The notes beneath the pieces are model-generated. The model ran no database searches. It was not told the origin of the DNA and saw only the letters and a list, made by a program, of their open reading frames with translations. Positions 1 through 9,100 of a stretch of 64,000 bases of DNA are shown here, one piece after another (position 1 is the first letter of the stretch; every line of letters starts with the position of its first letter). Position numbers and translations under genes: made by a program. Where the stretch lies: assembly GCA_029238665.1 (NCBI GenBank), contig JAQWFQ010000030.1, forward strand, positions 1 to 64,000, given 5' to 3'. This stretch comes from Crocinitomicaceae bacterium (lineage in GTDB: Bacteria; Bacteroidota; Bacteroidia; Flavobacteriales_D; Crocinitomicaceae).

Positions 1-28
1 TTATATTAACCTTTAAATAATACCAGTA

Positions 29-376
29 ATGACAAAAAAGAAAAGTGCTAGTGCGTTAATCAGTGACTTGAAACGTAAAACAAGAAAAGCATACAGTTCA
101 GAAGAAAAAATCAGAATCATTGTAGAAGGATTTCGCGGAGAAAGTTCAATCGCGGAGTTATGCCGAAAAGAAAATATCGGTCAAGCTAATTATTACAAAT
201 GGAGTAAAGATTTTATGGAAGCTGGAAAGAGACGCTTATCTGGCGACACAATGCGAGAGGCCAACACTTCTGAAGTTCAGGAGCTAAAAGGAGAGAACAG
301 TTCTTTAAAGGAACTAGTAGCGGAGCTTTCGCTTGAAAATAGGTTTTTGAAAAAAAACTTAAATGGAAACGGATAA
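29..376 (+). CDS. IS3-family transposase OrfA (helix-turn-helix)
   Basis: This 115-residue protein is the DNA-binding half of an IS3-type transposase. Residues about 25-60 form a helix-turn-helix of the HTH_Tnp_1 type (SSEEKIRIIVEGFRGESSIAE, then LCRKENIGQANYYKWSKDF). A leucine-rich segment near residues 85-112 would be the zipper that lets OrfA multimerise with OrfAB. The last codons run through an A-rich slippery stretch and the stop lies 14 bases before the orfB ATG. Known IS3 elements use this layout to make a small amount of an OrfAB fusion, the active transposase. Length and layout are normal and nothing suggests inactivation. Confidence 0.93.
   Translation: MTKKKSASALISDLKRKTRKAYSSEEKIRIIVEGFRGESSIAELCRKENIGQANYYKWSKDFMEAGKRRLSGDTMREANTSEVQELKGENSSLKELVAELSLENRFLKKNLNGNG
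352..358 (+). promoter_or_regulatory. Probable programmed -1 frameshift site (A AAA AAC)
   Basis: In the orfA phase the bases read A-AAA-AAC, a canonical X-XXY-YYZ heptamer inside a run of eight A. The orfB phase is open from 343 (a TAG sits at 340-342) straight through to the orfB ATG at 391. Slipping back one base here therefore fuses OrfA to OrfB without a stop. IS3 elements commonly make their transposase this way. I have not folded a downstream stimulatory structure. Confidence 0.7.
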
Positions 377-390
377 ACCGGCAGAAGTAT

Positions 391-1365
391 ATGCATTATA
401 GTCAAAGAGAAAAGTACGAAATCATTCAACTTGTTGAGCAGTCTGATCTTGGAGTAAATCGAACTCTCAGGGAATTAAAAGTGAACAAAACAACGTTTTA
501 CAATTGGTACAATGCCTATGTGGAGATGGGATTTGATGGTCTAGCTCGCAAAGCTTCTAAAAGAACTGGCTCATGGAATAAGATCAACATGGCAGACAGA
601 GACAAAGTAGTTGAAATAGCGTTGGAGAAGCCAGAATTATCCTCCAGGGAAGTTGCTTGGTATATCACAGATAATTATAAGTATTACATCAGTGAATCAA
701 GCGTGTATCGAATTTTAAAGGCCAATGGGCTTATAAGTACACCTTCATTTAGAATCATGAGTGCTTCTGATAGCTTTCATGATAAAACAACAGCCGTCAA
801 TCAGATGTGGCAAGCTGACTTTACCTATTTCAAGATATATGGCTGGGGTTGGTATTACTTGTCAACGATTTTAGATGATTACAGCCGTTATATCGTAACA
901 TGGAAGCTCTGCTCAACCATGAAAGCTGAAGACGTCAAAGACACCTTAGATGAGGCTTTATTGGCTTCAAATGTGTCAGAGAAAGCCAGGCCAAAACTAT
1001 TATCTGACAATGGATCTTGTTACATATCACATGAATTAGCGGAATATCTAGATGATAAAGACATGAAACACGTTAGAGGAAGACCATTACATCCTCAAAC
1101 GCAAGGGAAAATCGAGCGTTATCACAGATCTATGAAAAACATTGTCAAACTTGATAATTATTTTAGTCCGGGACAGCTCGAAGAAAAATTGAAGGAATTT
1201 GTTCATTATTATAATTTTGAACGATATCATGAATCACTTCAAAATGTGACTCCTTCTGAAGTTTATTTCGGCACAGCATATCGCAAAATTAAACAGCGAA
1301 AAATGACAAAAAGTAGAACTTTAATAGAAAGAAAAAAGCAGTATCAGAATTTTAACTTAAATTAG
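391..1365 (+). CDS. IS3-family transposase OrfB (DDE integrase core)
   Basis: This 324-residue protein is the catalytic half of the IS3 transposase. It has an N-terminal helix-turn-helix (about 1-60), an HTH_21-like region (about 70-115) and an rve integrase core. The catalytic triad can be placed as D143 (in QADFTYF), D206 (in LLSDNGS) and E242 (in GKIERYH). The D-to-E spacing of 35 residues is the IS3 hallmark. The C-terminal part (YYNFERYHESLQNVTPSEVY) is also typical. The frame is intact, so the element may still be mobile. It can start at its own ATG or be made as an OrfAB fusion from the upstream slippery site. Confidence 0.95.
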   Translation: MHYSQREKYEIIQLVEQSDLGVNRTLRELKVNKTTFYNWYNAYVEMGFDGLARKASKRTGSWNKINMADRDKVVEIALEKPELSSREVAWYITDNYKYYISESSVYRILKANGLISTPSFRIMSASDSFHDKTTAVNQMWQADFTYFKIYGWGWYYLSTILDDYSRYIVTWKLCSTMKAEDVKDTLDEALLASNVSEKARPKLLSDNGSCYISHELAEYLDDKDMKHVRGRPLHPQTQGKIERYHRSMKNIVKLDNYFSPGQLEEKLKEFVHYYNFERYHESLQNVTPSEVYFGTAYRKIKQRKMTKSRTLIERKKQYQNFNLN

Positions 1366-1507
1366 ACAGAACTCTATCTTATTTTTTAAGTCGAAAAGTT
1401 CAGTTTTATCTGACGACATACATAAAATAGAAGAAAATAGAGTGACTAAAGATAAAAAACACAATGGAAGTTTGGATGAGCTTCTTACCAGTTAAAAAAT
1501 ATACGTA

Positions 1508-2314
1508 CTACAGCTTTACAATAGAACTTTGTGAAACTTTACCGTCACCTTGAATCAAGCAGATGTAATTCCCTGCGTCTAAGTGAGTAATGTCAATTTT
1601 AGACGCAGTTGATTCGACAAGAACCTTTCCGTCTAATGAAATAACCTGAATGTTATGAATTGATTGCAATCCTTTAATCGTAATAAAATCAGACGTTGGG
1701 TTAGGGTATATGCTCACTTGAACACCTGGTTCAATTAAAGCTGCTGGATCATCTTTTGTAACACGAATATCATCTAAGGATAACTTAAAGCCGTCAACGG
1801 TTCTATTTACAAAGGCAAGGTGAATTGTTTGATTATCAAATCCCAAGTCACTAATGTTAGCTTCGTTGAAATGTAGAGAATCTGACACCTCACCATAAAC
1901 ATACGCCAAGGTATCTGTAAAGCTTGACAACTGTGTGTCTGTTCCAGAAACTAATACGTAATACCCATCAGGAAAAGAAGGGTCGTGAGATTGCGCTTTC
2001 CAAGAGGCAGAATTCCCAAATGCACCTAAGACAATAGCTGGAGTAATTAACCAACGGTCTGCCTGCCCTGTTGGTTCAAAGTATGATGTTGAAGAAGCTA
2101 CAATATTGGTATTTGATGTGTCGAAAGGATCCGTAATGAATATCCACGCATCAGTGTACTCCGATACCGCTGCATTTGGTGTTAAACCATCATTATCAAC
2201 AACAGTATAAGTTACAGGGAATGTAGGTTGGAAATCTTCAAAATAAACTTCTGTCTGTGCACTCGTGTAAAAACCACAAAGTAGTGCTATGGCTAATGTT
2301 GTTTTCTTAATCAT
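1508..2314 (-). CDS. Secreted protein with choice-of-anchor J-like domain and T9SS type A sorting domain
   Basis: This 268-residue exported protein begins with a Sec signal peptide (MIKKTTLAIALLCGFYTSAQ, cleavage after AQ). The middle (about 22-185) looks like the cleaved-adhesin/choice-of-anchor J jelly-roll fold: EDFQ near the start, then DRWLITPAI, and an LDDIRV strand near the end. Residues about 200-268 (YPNPTSDFI ... LDAGNYICLI ... IVKL) are a T9SS type A C-terminal signal, removed during transport to the cell surface. It lies 23 bp downstream of the DUF4268 gene on the same strand and is probably co-transcribed. The ligand is unknown; such folds often bind protein or sugar. Confidence 0.88.
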   Translation of the reverse strand: MIKKTTLAIALLCGFYTSAQTEVYFEDFQPTFPVTYTVVDNDGLTPNAAVSEYTDAWIFITDPFDTSNTNIVASSTSYFEPTGQADRWLITPAIVLGAFGNSASWKAQSHDPSFPDGYYVLVSGTDTQLSSFTDTLAYVYGEVSDSLHFNEANISDLGFDNQTIHLAFVNRTVDGFKLSLDDIRVTKDDPAALIEPGVQVSIYPNPTSDFITIKGLQSIHNIQVISLDGKVLVESTASKIDITHLDAGNYICLIQGDGKVSQSSIVKL

Positions 2315-2337
2315 AATTCAAAAATAGTTAAATCGAA

Positions 2338-2802
2338 TTAACTCGCTAGGTTGATTAGTATTTCTTTGTATTCTTGGTAAAACTTATCAAAGCGAACAAG
2401 CTTATCCTTTAAGAATTCATAGATCTTAGGGATATCCTCTTTATTGTAATAGTTTAGAGTGTTGTCTTCCCACTTAATGCGTGAAATTAAGCGGCCATTC
2501 CAATAGTGACTTTCTTCAAGCCAAATTGCCTCAAGGCCCATTTCAGAAGTCATGAGCGATTTCATTTCATTCATTTGTTCCCAAAGGATAGAGCGAACAC
2601 CATCGTCTTTTGGTTGAATGTCATAGCATAAGCGAACACCTTTAGGATCTACCTCCATACGGACATAGGCATCTTTTAAGTCTGACGGATAATTGATCCA
2701 GTTCATTTGCCTTCCGTTGACAGATCTAACGTCTTTGATGTCTTTTCTAAATCCTTCCCAAAATTCTGTATTGAGGTTTTTCTTTTCTTCTTTTGATAAC
2801 AT
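2338..2802 (-). CDS. DUF4268 domain-containing protein
   Basis: This 154-residue soluble protein matches DUF4268 over most of its length. Recognisable parts are the N-terminal NTEFWEGFRKD, the aromatic strand QMNWINYP, and the central VRLCYDIQPKDDG. It has no signal peptide or membrane segment. Family members are short cytoplasmic proteins of unknown role; some larger relatives are fused to nuclease-like domains, but this one is the single domain. It precedes the T9SS protein gene. No catalytic residues can be assigned with confidence. Confidence 0.85.
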   Translation of the reverse strand: MLSKEEKKNLNTEFWEGFRKDIKDVRSVNGRQMNWINYPSDLKDAYVRMEVDPKGVRLCYDIQPKDDGVRSILWEQMNEMKSLMTSEMGLEAIWLEESHYWNGRLISRIKWEDNTLNYYNKEDIPKIYEFLKDKLVRFDKFYQEYKEILINLAS

Positions 2803-2978
2803 AAATGTGTTTTGCTGTTAATGCGTTGTAAAAGTACGCTTATCCTCTTTAAAAACAGCTACAATTACCTGTCAAATATTGATTGAAGGCTTGAGGGGTA
2901 ACGTTCAATTATAATTGAATTTGATGAATGATAAGGTTTGTGCGAATATTTTGACCCTCTACTCAGGTATAGCTAAAG

Positions 2979-2986
2979 TATATTTG
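2979..2986 (+). promoter_or_regulatory. Bacteroidota -7 box TATATTTG upstream of the FemAB-like gene
   Basis: TATATTTG matches the Bacteroidota -7 consensus TAnnTTTG. A TTTG at 2950-2953 could be the -33 element, although the 25-bp spacing is longer than usual. It would give a leader of about 75 bases to the GTG start at 3065. Confidence 0.45.
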
Positions 2987-3064
2987 GTCTAAATTAGCAC
3001 ACTGTTTAAATACTGTGTTAACATCATTATCCTTATTTTTACTGCCAAATCAAGACTAAGAAGA

Positions 3065-4243
3065 GTGCTCAAACAAAAGAAGTCAAGTCATATAGATCAT
3101 CACGAAATAACGGACTCTATTCAGTCGATAGATAAACGTGATTGGGATGGCGTGGTGGACGCTAGAAATATATACCTGTCCTACGATTACCTCCTGGCAC
3201 TTGAAATAGTAATGAAAAAAGAGATGGATTTTTATTACAACATCTCTTATGATAGTGCTGGAACTCCAGTTTTAATAGTCGCTATGCAATTGGTTAAGTT
3301 TATTGATAAACGTAAAGTACACGCTGAATCCCTAGGTAAATTATCGAATCACCTGCACAAAAAAATAGCAGATGCATTCACAACCAATGTCCTTGTATGT
3401 GGCAACGTATTTTCGGATGGAGAGAATGGATTTTTATGGTCCGAAAACTTAGGGAGGGAAGAGGCAATCAATGAAGTATGTTCGATTATTGATCAACTGA
3501 AAGAGGATACACGTATTAAAACCAAATCTTCAATTACTTTATTTAAAGAATTTTGGCCTGCATCAAAGAAGTACAGCGACTTGTTAAAAGAACACAGCTA
3601 CCGTAAATTCATGATTGATGTCAATATGGTATTGGATATCCCTGAGTCATGGAAGGCTATGGATGACTATTTCGGAAGTATGAAGACCAAGTTTAGAACA
3701 CGTGCTAAGCGTGTTTTTAAGCAATCGAAAGACATCCAGATAAAGACATTAACGGCAGCTGAAATTGTAGACAATAAGGAGCGTATTTCTGTTTTATTTG
3801 GGAACGTGATTAATAAGTCTGATTTTAGTGTTGGTCGTTTAGATACAGCTGTTTTTGAACTCTTTAAACTCCACTTACAGGATGTGTTTTCATTCCGCGC
3901 GTTTTATTTAGGCGACGAGATGGTGGGGTTTAGCACCTCATTTTTAAATGGTGATATTCTTGAAGCTAATTATGTTGGGTTAGACTACAAATACAATAAT
4001 GAACTTGCTGTTTATCAACGTATTCTATATGATTATGTAGAGCAATCATTAAAGTCAAAATCGCGTGAATTGCACCTCGGTAGAACAGCAGAATTGATAA
4101 AGAGTTCAATAGGTGCACTGCCTAAAAACATGACTTTATACGCCAAGCACCGAGGCAGTGTTCGGAATATGTTACTGAAACCAATCATTGAGTCAATATC
4201 TCCACGCGAGTTTGAATTAAGGAAACCATTTAAAACAAATTAA
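3065..4243 (+). CDS. FemAB/GNAT-like peptidogalycan biosynthesis-recognition family protein
   Basis: This 392-residue cytoplasmic protein resembles the Peptidogalycan biosynthesis/recognition family (FemAB-like double GNAT fold). The C-terminal half carries the pattern of such acyltransferases: a basic stretch (KTKFRTRAKRVFKQ, about 210-223), a strand-loop FRAFYLGDEMVGFSTSF (about 278-294), and ANYVGLDYKYNN before a helical region. Substrate is unknown; relatives transfer amino acids or acyl groups to peptidoglycan precursors or other acceptors. The start is a GTG preceded by AAGAAGA; the next ATG would remove about 50 conserved-looking residues. The stop is 9 bp before the next ORF, so the two are probably one operon. 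Confidence 0.7.
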   Translation: MLKQKKSSHIDHHEITDSIQSIDKRDWDGVVDARNIYLSYDYLLALEIVMKKEMDFYYNISYDSAGTPVLIVAMQLVKFIDKRKVHAESLGKLSNHLHKKIADAFTTNVLVCGNVFSDGENGFLWSENLGREEAINEVCSIIDQLKEDTRIKTKSSITLFKEFWPASKKYSDLLKEHSYRKFMIDVNMVLDIPESWKAMDDYFGSMKTKFRTRAKRVFKQSKDIQIKTLTAAEIVDNKERISVLFGNVINKSDFSVGRLDTAVFELFKLHLQDVFSFRAFYLGDEMVGFSTSFLNGDILEANYVGLDYKYNNELAVYQRILYDYVEQSLKSKSRELHLGRTAELIKSSIGALPKNMTLYAKHRGSVRNMLLKPIIESISPREFELRKPFKTN

Positions 4244-4252
4244 CTCTTAGCA

Positions 4253-5263
4253 ATGGATTCAATAACACAAGTTGTATTAGGTGCGGCAGTAGGAGAGGCG
4301 GTACTGGGCAAAAAAGTAGGAAGCAGAGCAATGCTTTGGGGTGCAATTGCAGGCACAATTCCCGATTTAGATGTCTTCTTGAAGTTTTTCGTTAGTGACA
4401 TTACAGCTACGGAAATGCATCGGGGCTTTTCACACTCCTTGGTGTTTGCCATTCTAGTCGCTCCGGTACTAGGCTGGCTAGCGCATAAAATTCATAGAAG
4501 GAGGGAGGATGTTAGTTTTAAAAATTGGTCATGGTTGTTTTTCTGGGCCACTGTTACACACCCACTATTAGACGCCCATACAACATGGGGGACACAATTT
4601 TTCTGGCCACTGGAATATCGTTTAGCTTACAAGAACATCTTTGTTGTAGACCCTTTGTACACGGTTCCATTTTTAGTCTTTTTGTTGATTGCCCTATTCC
4701 ATAAGCGTACCAATCCACGCAGAAGATTCTTTAATAATATAGGTTTAATCGTTAGTACAACCTACATGATGCTCACGCTTGTATTTAAGTGGATTTCATT
4801 TGAAGCATTTCAAGAGCGCTTACACCTAAGTAATATTACATATTTAGAGATGGATGTAAAACCAACACCACTAAATTCAGTTCTTTGGAATGCACAGGTA
4901 GAAACAAGTAATGGTTACCGTGTGGCGTATTATTCATTGTTTGACACAAAAGACATTGAATTTTCTCATGAATTCCCTAAAAATCACCATTTATTAGATC
5001 CATATAAAGATCAAGAAAATGTAAAACAGTTACTTAATATTTCTGCGGGGTGGTATTTTATTGAGCAAGAGGGAGAAAAGCTCATTTTTTACGACATGCG
5101 TTTTGGGCAGGTTAGTTTAAAAGAACTGGAATCTAGCTTTATTTGGAGGTATGAATTAACCATTGATACTGAAGGGCAAGTTACAATTAAACGAAGCCGT
5201 CCAGATATTGATGGAGTTGGAGAGTTGTTTGAGGATTTGGTAGAGCGAATTAAAGGGAATTAA
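4253..5263 (+). CDS. YdjM-family (LexA-binding, metal-dependent hydrolase-like) inner-membrane protein
   Basis: This 336-residue membrane protein belongs to the YdjM/DUF457 family. It starts with the signature MDSITQVVLGAAVGEA, followed by IAGTIPDLDVF and HRGFSHSLVF, whose His and Asp residues are thought to bind metal. Four or five hydrophobic segments lie in residues 1-190. The C-terminal about 140 residues are soluble and look specific to Bacteroidota. E. coli YdjM is an SOS-induced inner-membrane protein; its reaction is not established, so hydrolase is a family label only. It follows the FemAB-like gene by 9 bp. Confidence 0.85.
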   Translation: MDSITQVVLGAAVGEAVLGKKVGSRAMLWGAIAGTIPDLDVFLKFFVSDITATEMHRGFSHSLVFAILVAPVLGWLAHKIHRRREDVSFKNWSWLFFWATVTHPLLDAHTTWGTQFFWPLEYRLAYKNIFVVDPLYTVPFLVFLLIALFHKRTNPRRRFFNNIGLIVSTTYMMLTLVFKWISFEAFQERLHLSNITYLEMDVKPTPLNSVLWNAQVETSNGYRVAYYSLFDTKDIEFSHEFPKNHHLLDPYKDQENVKQLLNISAGWYFIEQEGEKLIFYDMRFGQVSLKELESSFIWRYELTIDTEGQVTIKRSRPDIDGVGELFEDLVERIKGN

Positions 5264-5286
5264 CTGCTTAGAATCACTTTTTTAGA

Positions 5287-5895
5287 TTAAAGTTCCAGGT
5301 AGAAAAATACAATCAAACGAATTGAAAATAAAACCATTAAAACACCGAATAAGGTAGTTAAACGTCTCATTTTATCTGGTTTTATTAGAGAAGCAAGTCT
5401 GTTTGAAAAGTACGATTTAAGAATGTCTGTCGCTAATATTACAAGCAGTGTAACAATAAGTGAAACAACTGTTTCGTTAAAAGAGTAATGAGCAGTGTTA
5501 TATGCTGTAAACCCAAGCCAAACAACAAATACAAAAGGATTCACAAAGTTAATTAAGAACCCATTTACAAAATAAGCAATGTATCTTTTGTTTTTGAGTT
5601 TGCCGTTAACCTCAGTATTTAAATTAGGTTTCAATACATATTTTAACCCAATAGTTAAAAGGATAATTCCTCCGAAAAGTGCAAACCATTTTTGATATTC
5701 CAACTGGTTTATTAGCGATTCAGTACCAAATAAAGCAAGAGCTACATAGATAGCGTCTCCAAGTAAAATACCTAAAGAAACTGCGACACCAGCCTTAAAA
5801 CCAGATTCAATCGTACTTTTCAACAAGTAAAAAAGCACAGGACCTACAAAGAGTAGTGTACTTAATCCAAATAAAAACCCTGTAATGATTGACAT
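5287..5895 (-). CDS. LysE/RhtB-family amino-acid exporter
   Basis: This 202-residue protein has the LysE translocator signature at the N-terminus (GFLFGLSTLLFVGPVLFYLL, with the conserved G-P) and six hydrophobic segments. Motifs LGILLGDAIYVALALFG and NGFLINFVNPFVFVVWLG are typical of the family, which exports amino acids or related small metabolites by proton antiport across the inner membrane. Substrate cannot be read from sequence. It is convergent with the YdjM-like gene (23-bp gap) and divergent from the large T9SS protein gene. Confidence 0.88.
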   Translation of the reverse strand: MSIITGFLFGLSTLLFVGPVLFYLLKSTIESGFKAGVAVSLGILLGDAIYVALALFGTESLINQLEYQKWFALFGGIILLTIGLKYVLKPNLNTEVNGKLKNKRYIAYFVNGFLINFVNPFVFVVWLGFTAYNTAHYSFNETVVSLIVTLLVILATDILKSYFSNRLASLIKPDKMRRLTTLFGVLMVLFSIRLIVFFYLEL

Positions 5896-6024
5896 TGTGT
5901 AAATATAGGAGTTATATAGATATTACAGAGGGAAGTTATCGTTCCGTTAATTTCTCACTAAATAACCTATTTAACATAATATTAATTATAGGACAAAATA
6001 AGTGAATTTTATAATACGCAGTAT

Positions 6025-6079
6025 TTAACATAAAATCAGATATAAGGCTTTAGTTTTATATCGGTAGATTTTATGTTAA
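6025..6079. repeat. 55-bp nested inverted repeat in the lysE/T9SS intergenic region
   Basis: The outer arms TTAACATAAAATC (6025-6037) and GATTTTATGTTAA (6067-6079) are perfect reverse complements of 13 bp. Nested inside are GATATAAGGC (6039-6048) and GTTTTATATC (6053-6062), which pair over 10 bp with two G-U pairs. TATTTAACATAA at 5968-5979 is repeated directly at 6022-6033. No T-run follows, so it is not an ordinary terminator. The rest of the 273-bp gap (5896-6168) shows no gene. Confidence 0.75.
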
Positions 6080-6168
6080 GAAATTTACTTCTAACGGTTT
6101 AGTTCTGTTGTTAATAACAATACGCATTCTTAAATTGCTTTTAACAGAATTCATCTTATTTTTAAATC

Positions 6169-9100
6169 ATGAAATTGATACTGATACTCCTCGTCTTATT
6201 CACAATGAATAATTTACACGCCCAGCGCTGGAAAGAAATGATGCACAATCCAAATTACAATGTGTACGATGTGATCCAAGAAGCTGAATCCTATTTTGAA
6301 ACCATTGATAAAAATCTTAAAGGCTCAGGTTGGAAAGGTTATCAACGTTGGAAGTATGAAACTGAACCAAAATTTTATCCATCTGGAGACCGAAGTAATT
6401 TAGATCCTTATTTTCTTCAAAAAAACTATACGGCGTTCCAACAAAATACTGCGGCAAACTTATTCGACAATGGCTGGGAAGAATTGGGCCCACACTATAT
6501 TGAACAAGTAACAGGGCACTACTCTACCGGTTTAGGAAGGGTAGAATCATTCTATGCTGATCCAAACGATTCGCTAAGAATCTATTTAGGCTCTAGAAGT
6601 GGTGGTTTCTGGAAAACAATTGATGGTGGTATTTCTTGGACAGAAAGCACAACCGATTTTCTAATGGCATCAGGGGTAAATACAATAGCTGTTTCTCCAA
6701 CAAATCCAGACGATGTGCTTATTAATGTTCGAAATTCAAATAATGGAACAACTCATGGGATTTACCGGTCTGTAAATGCTGGTGACACTTGGTTTGAAAC
6801 GAATTTTAATCCAAGTGTTTTAGGTTGGGGAGGCTTAGGGACAAGTAGAAAAATCTACCAAATTGCCTATCACCCAACTGTTCCCGGCTTAATTCTTATA
6901 GGAACAAATGAAGGGATATTTCGGTCTTCAGACGACTTGGCAACGTGGACAAACCCAATTGCATCATTAAACTTTCAAGCCTTTGCTTTTCACCCAACAA
7001 ACCCAGATATTATCTATGCAAAAACATCCAGCAGTAATTCTTATATCTACGTTTCTACAGATGCCGGAGCAACATTCAACACCTCAAATACTATAACTGG
7101 AAACTCCTCCACCATTCAACTTTCAACTACTGCAGCCTGCCCAAACTGTGTATATATAGGTTCAAGTGATGGTGTTTGGAAATCGGTAGACGAAGGACAA
7201 AACTTTACACTGCTATCGACTCCTGGCATTAGTAACTACGGTGCTTTTGCTGTGAGTGACATTGACACGAATTATATATTATTTGGAGATATTGACACGC
7301 ACATGAGCGCAGATGAAGGGCAAACATTTAATCAGGTCTCTTATTGGAGTCAAGGAAATGCAAACTACAATACTACTGGAACATACACACACGCTGATAT
7401 CCGAGGGGCTAAATGTGAAAATGGTACATTTTGGATAAACACAGACGGGTTTCTATGTAAAAGTACAGATAATGGTGCTACATGGCAGATCTTCGAAGGA
7501 CAGTCAATTCGTGAAAACTACAACCTTGGTCTTAGTCAGTCTAACCATTACAGAACAATTTGTGGTTCTCAGGACAATGGAACAAGTATTAAAACAGAGT
7601 CAACATGGATTGAATTTTATGGTGCTGATGGCATGGAGGGTATCATTCACCCTTTAAATGATGACTGGATGATAGGGAGCCTTCAGTATGGAGGACGTAG
7701 AAGAACTAAAGACGGAGGTATAACTCAATCGGGGGTCACTCCTACTGGACAAAATGGTGGTTGGATAGCTCCTTTAATCTATGATCCAAACAACCAAATG
7801 ACCGTTTACTCATTCGGAGATTCTGTTTACCGAAGTGATGATTTTGGTTCAAATTGGACACAGCTTGGTACACCTAGTTTTACCGGAACAATTAGCCATG
7901 CCGCAATTGCTCAAAATAATACAGAGCGCATTGTAGTTTCAAGGGGTTCAGCGATTGAAAAGTCGCTAAATGGTGGCGCAACTTTTTATAACATTCAATC
8001 AGGATTACCCAATAGCTCAATTACAGATATTGCTTTTGATCCAAATGATGACTTAGTCATTGTTGTTACATATGGCTCATACCAATACAATAATCAAAAG
8101 GTTTACATAACATTTAATCAGGGTCTTACATGGAATAACATAACTTATAACTTAAATGATATCCCTGTGCGTTCAGTTGTCATTGACCATGCCAATGAAT
8201 CAACAATATACCTTGGGACTGAAATAGGTGTCTATAAAAAAGCAATGGCAGATAATTCATGGAGTTTATACAACCCTGACCTACCTAACACTTCTGTTTT
8301 AGAGCTTGAAATAATGAATGGGTCCAACACTTTGCGCGCTGCAACATGGGGACGAGGGCTTTGGGAGTTCACTTTAGATGGAAGGCAAAATCACCCAACA
8401 ATTACGAAAACATCAATTACAGACATGCCTACTGATCAATTTCCAATGGTCAATGATAATCAGTATGTGTATGCTTCTGTTTTATATGACAATACACTTT
8501 CGGATGTTTATCTTGAATGGTCAATAAACACGCCAACTTTTGGTAATACAATTGCAATGTCTAATACTTCAGGAAATGACTGGGAATCAGTAACTCCCCT
8601 GCCAAACTATCCAGCTGGTACAAAAATGTATTTTAAAGTATTTGCTATTGGAAATGCTGGAGACACTACTGAAACATATAAATTCATGTACGACGTTAAG
8701 CCTTTTAGTCAGTGTGTTTCTTATGGTAATATGTCATACACAACTGCAGTAACCCTGGTTGACTTCAATACAATTAATAATGTAACAGGAAAAACACAGC
8801 CTTACACAGATTATTCGGGAACGGATTCAACGGAAGTAGCGATAGGAAGTTCATATGACCTTAATGTGAATTTAGATACGGATGGAAATTATGTTATATA
8901 TTCAAAAGTTTGGTTTGATTGGAATCATAATGCGAGTTTTTCAGATCCTGGAGAGGAGTACGATTTAGGCACTGCTCAAAATACCCCCGATGGGCCAACA
9001 AACCTTTCACCTCTAAGTATTACCATTCCTGCAAGCGCCTTAATCGGAGAAACATTAATGCGGGTTTCTGCTAAGTATAGCAATGCTCCAACTTCGTGTG

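Larger units (their letters stand above)
1..1418 (+). mobile_element. IS3-family insertion sequence, left end outside window
   Basis: The element carries the standard IS3 pair, orfA (29-376) and orfB (391-1365), in overlapping reading phases with a -1 slippery site between them. The left terminal repeat is not recognisable in the 28 bases before orfA and probably lies off the window. The right end is placed at about 1418 only because IS3 ends usually finish in CA and the AT-rich tail after orfB reaches CTGACGACA at 1410-1418. That boundary is inference. No target-site duplication can be tested with one end missing. Confidence 0.8.

Noticed and set aside
7472-7657. 61-aa open frame inside the large T9SS protein gene
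   Set aside because: It is an alternative frame of a clear, longer coding region with no start signal of its own.
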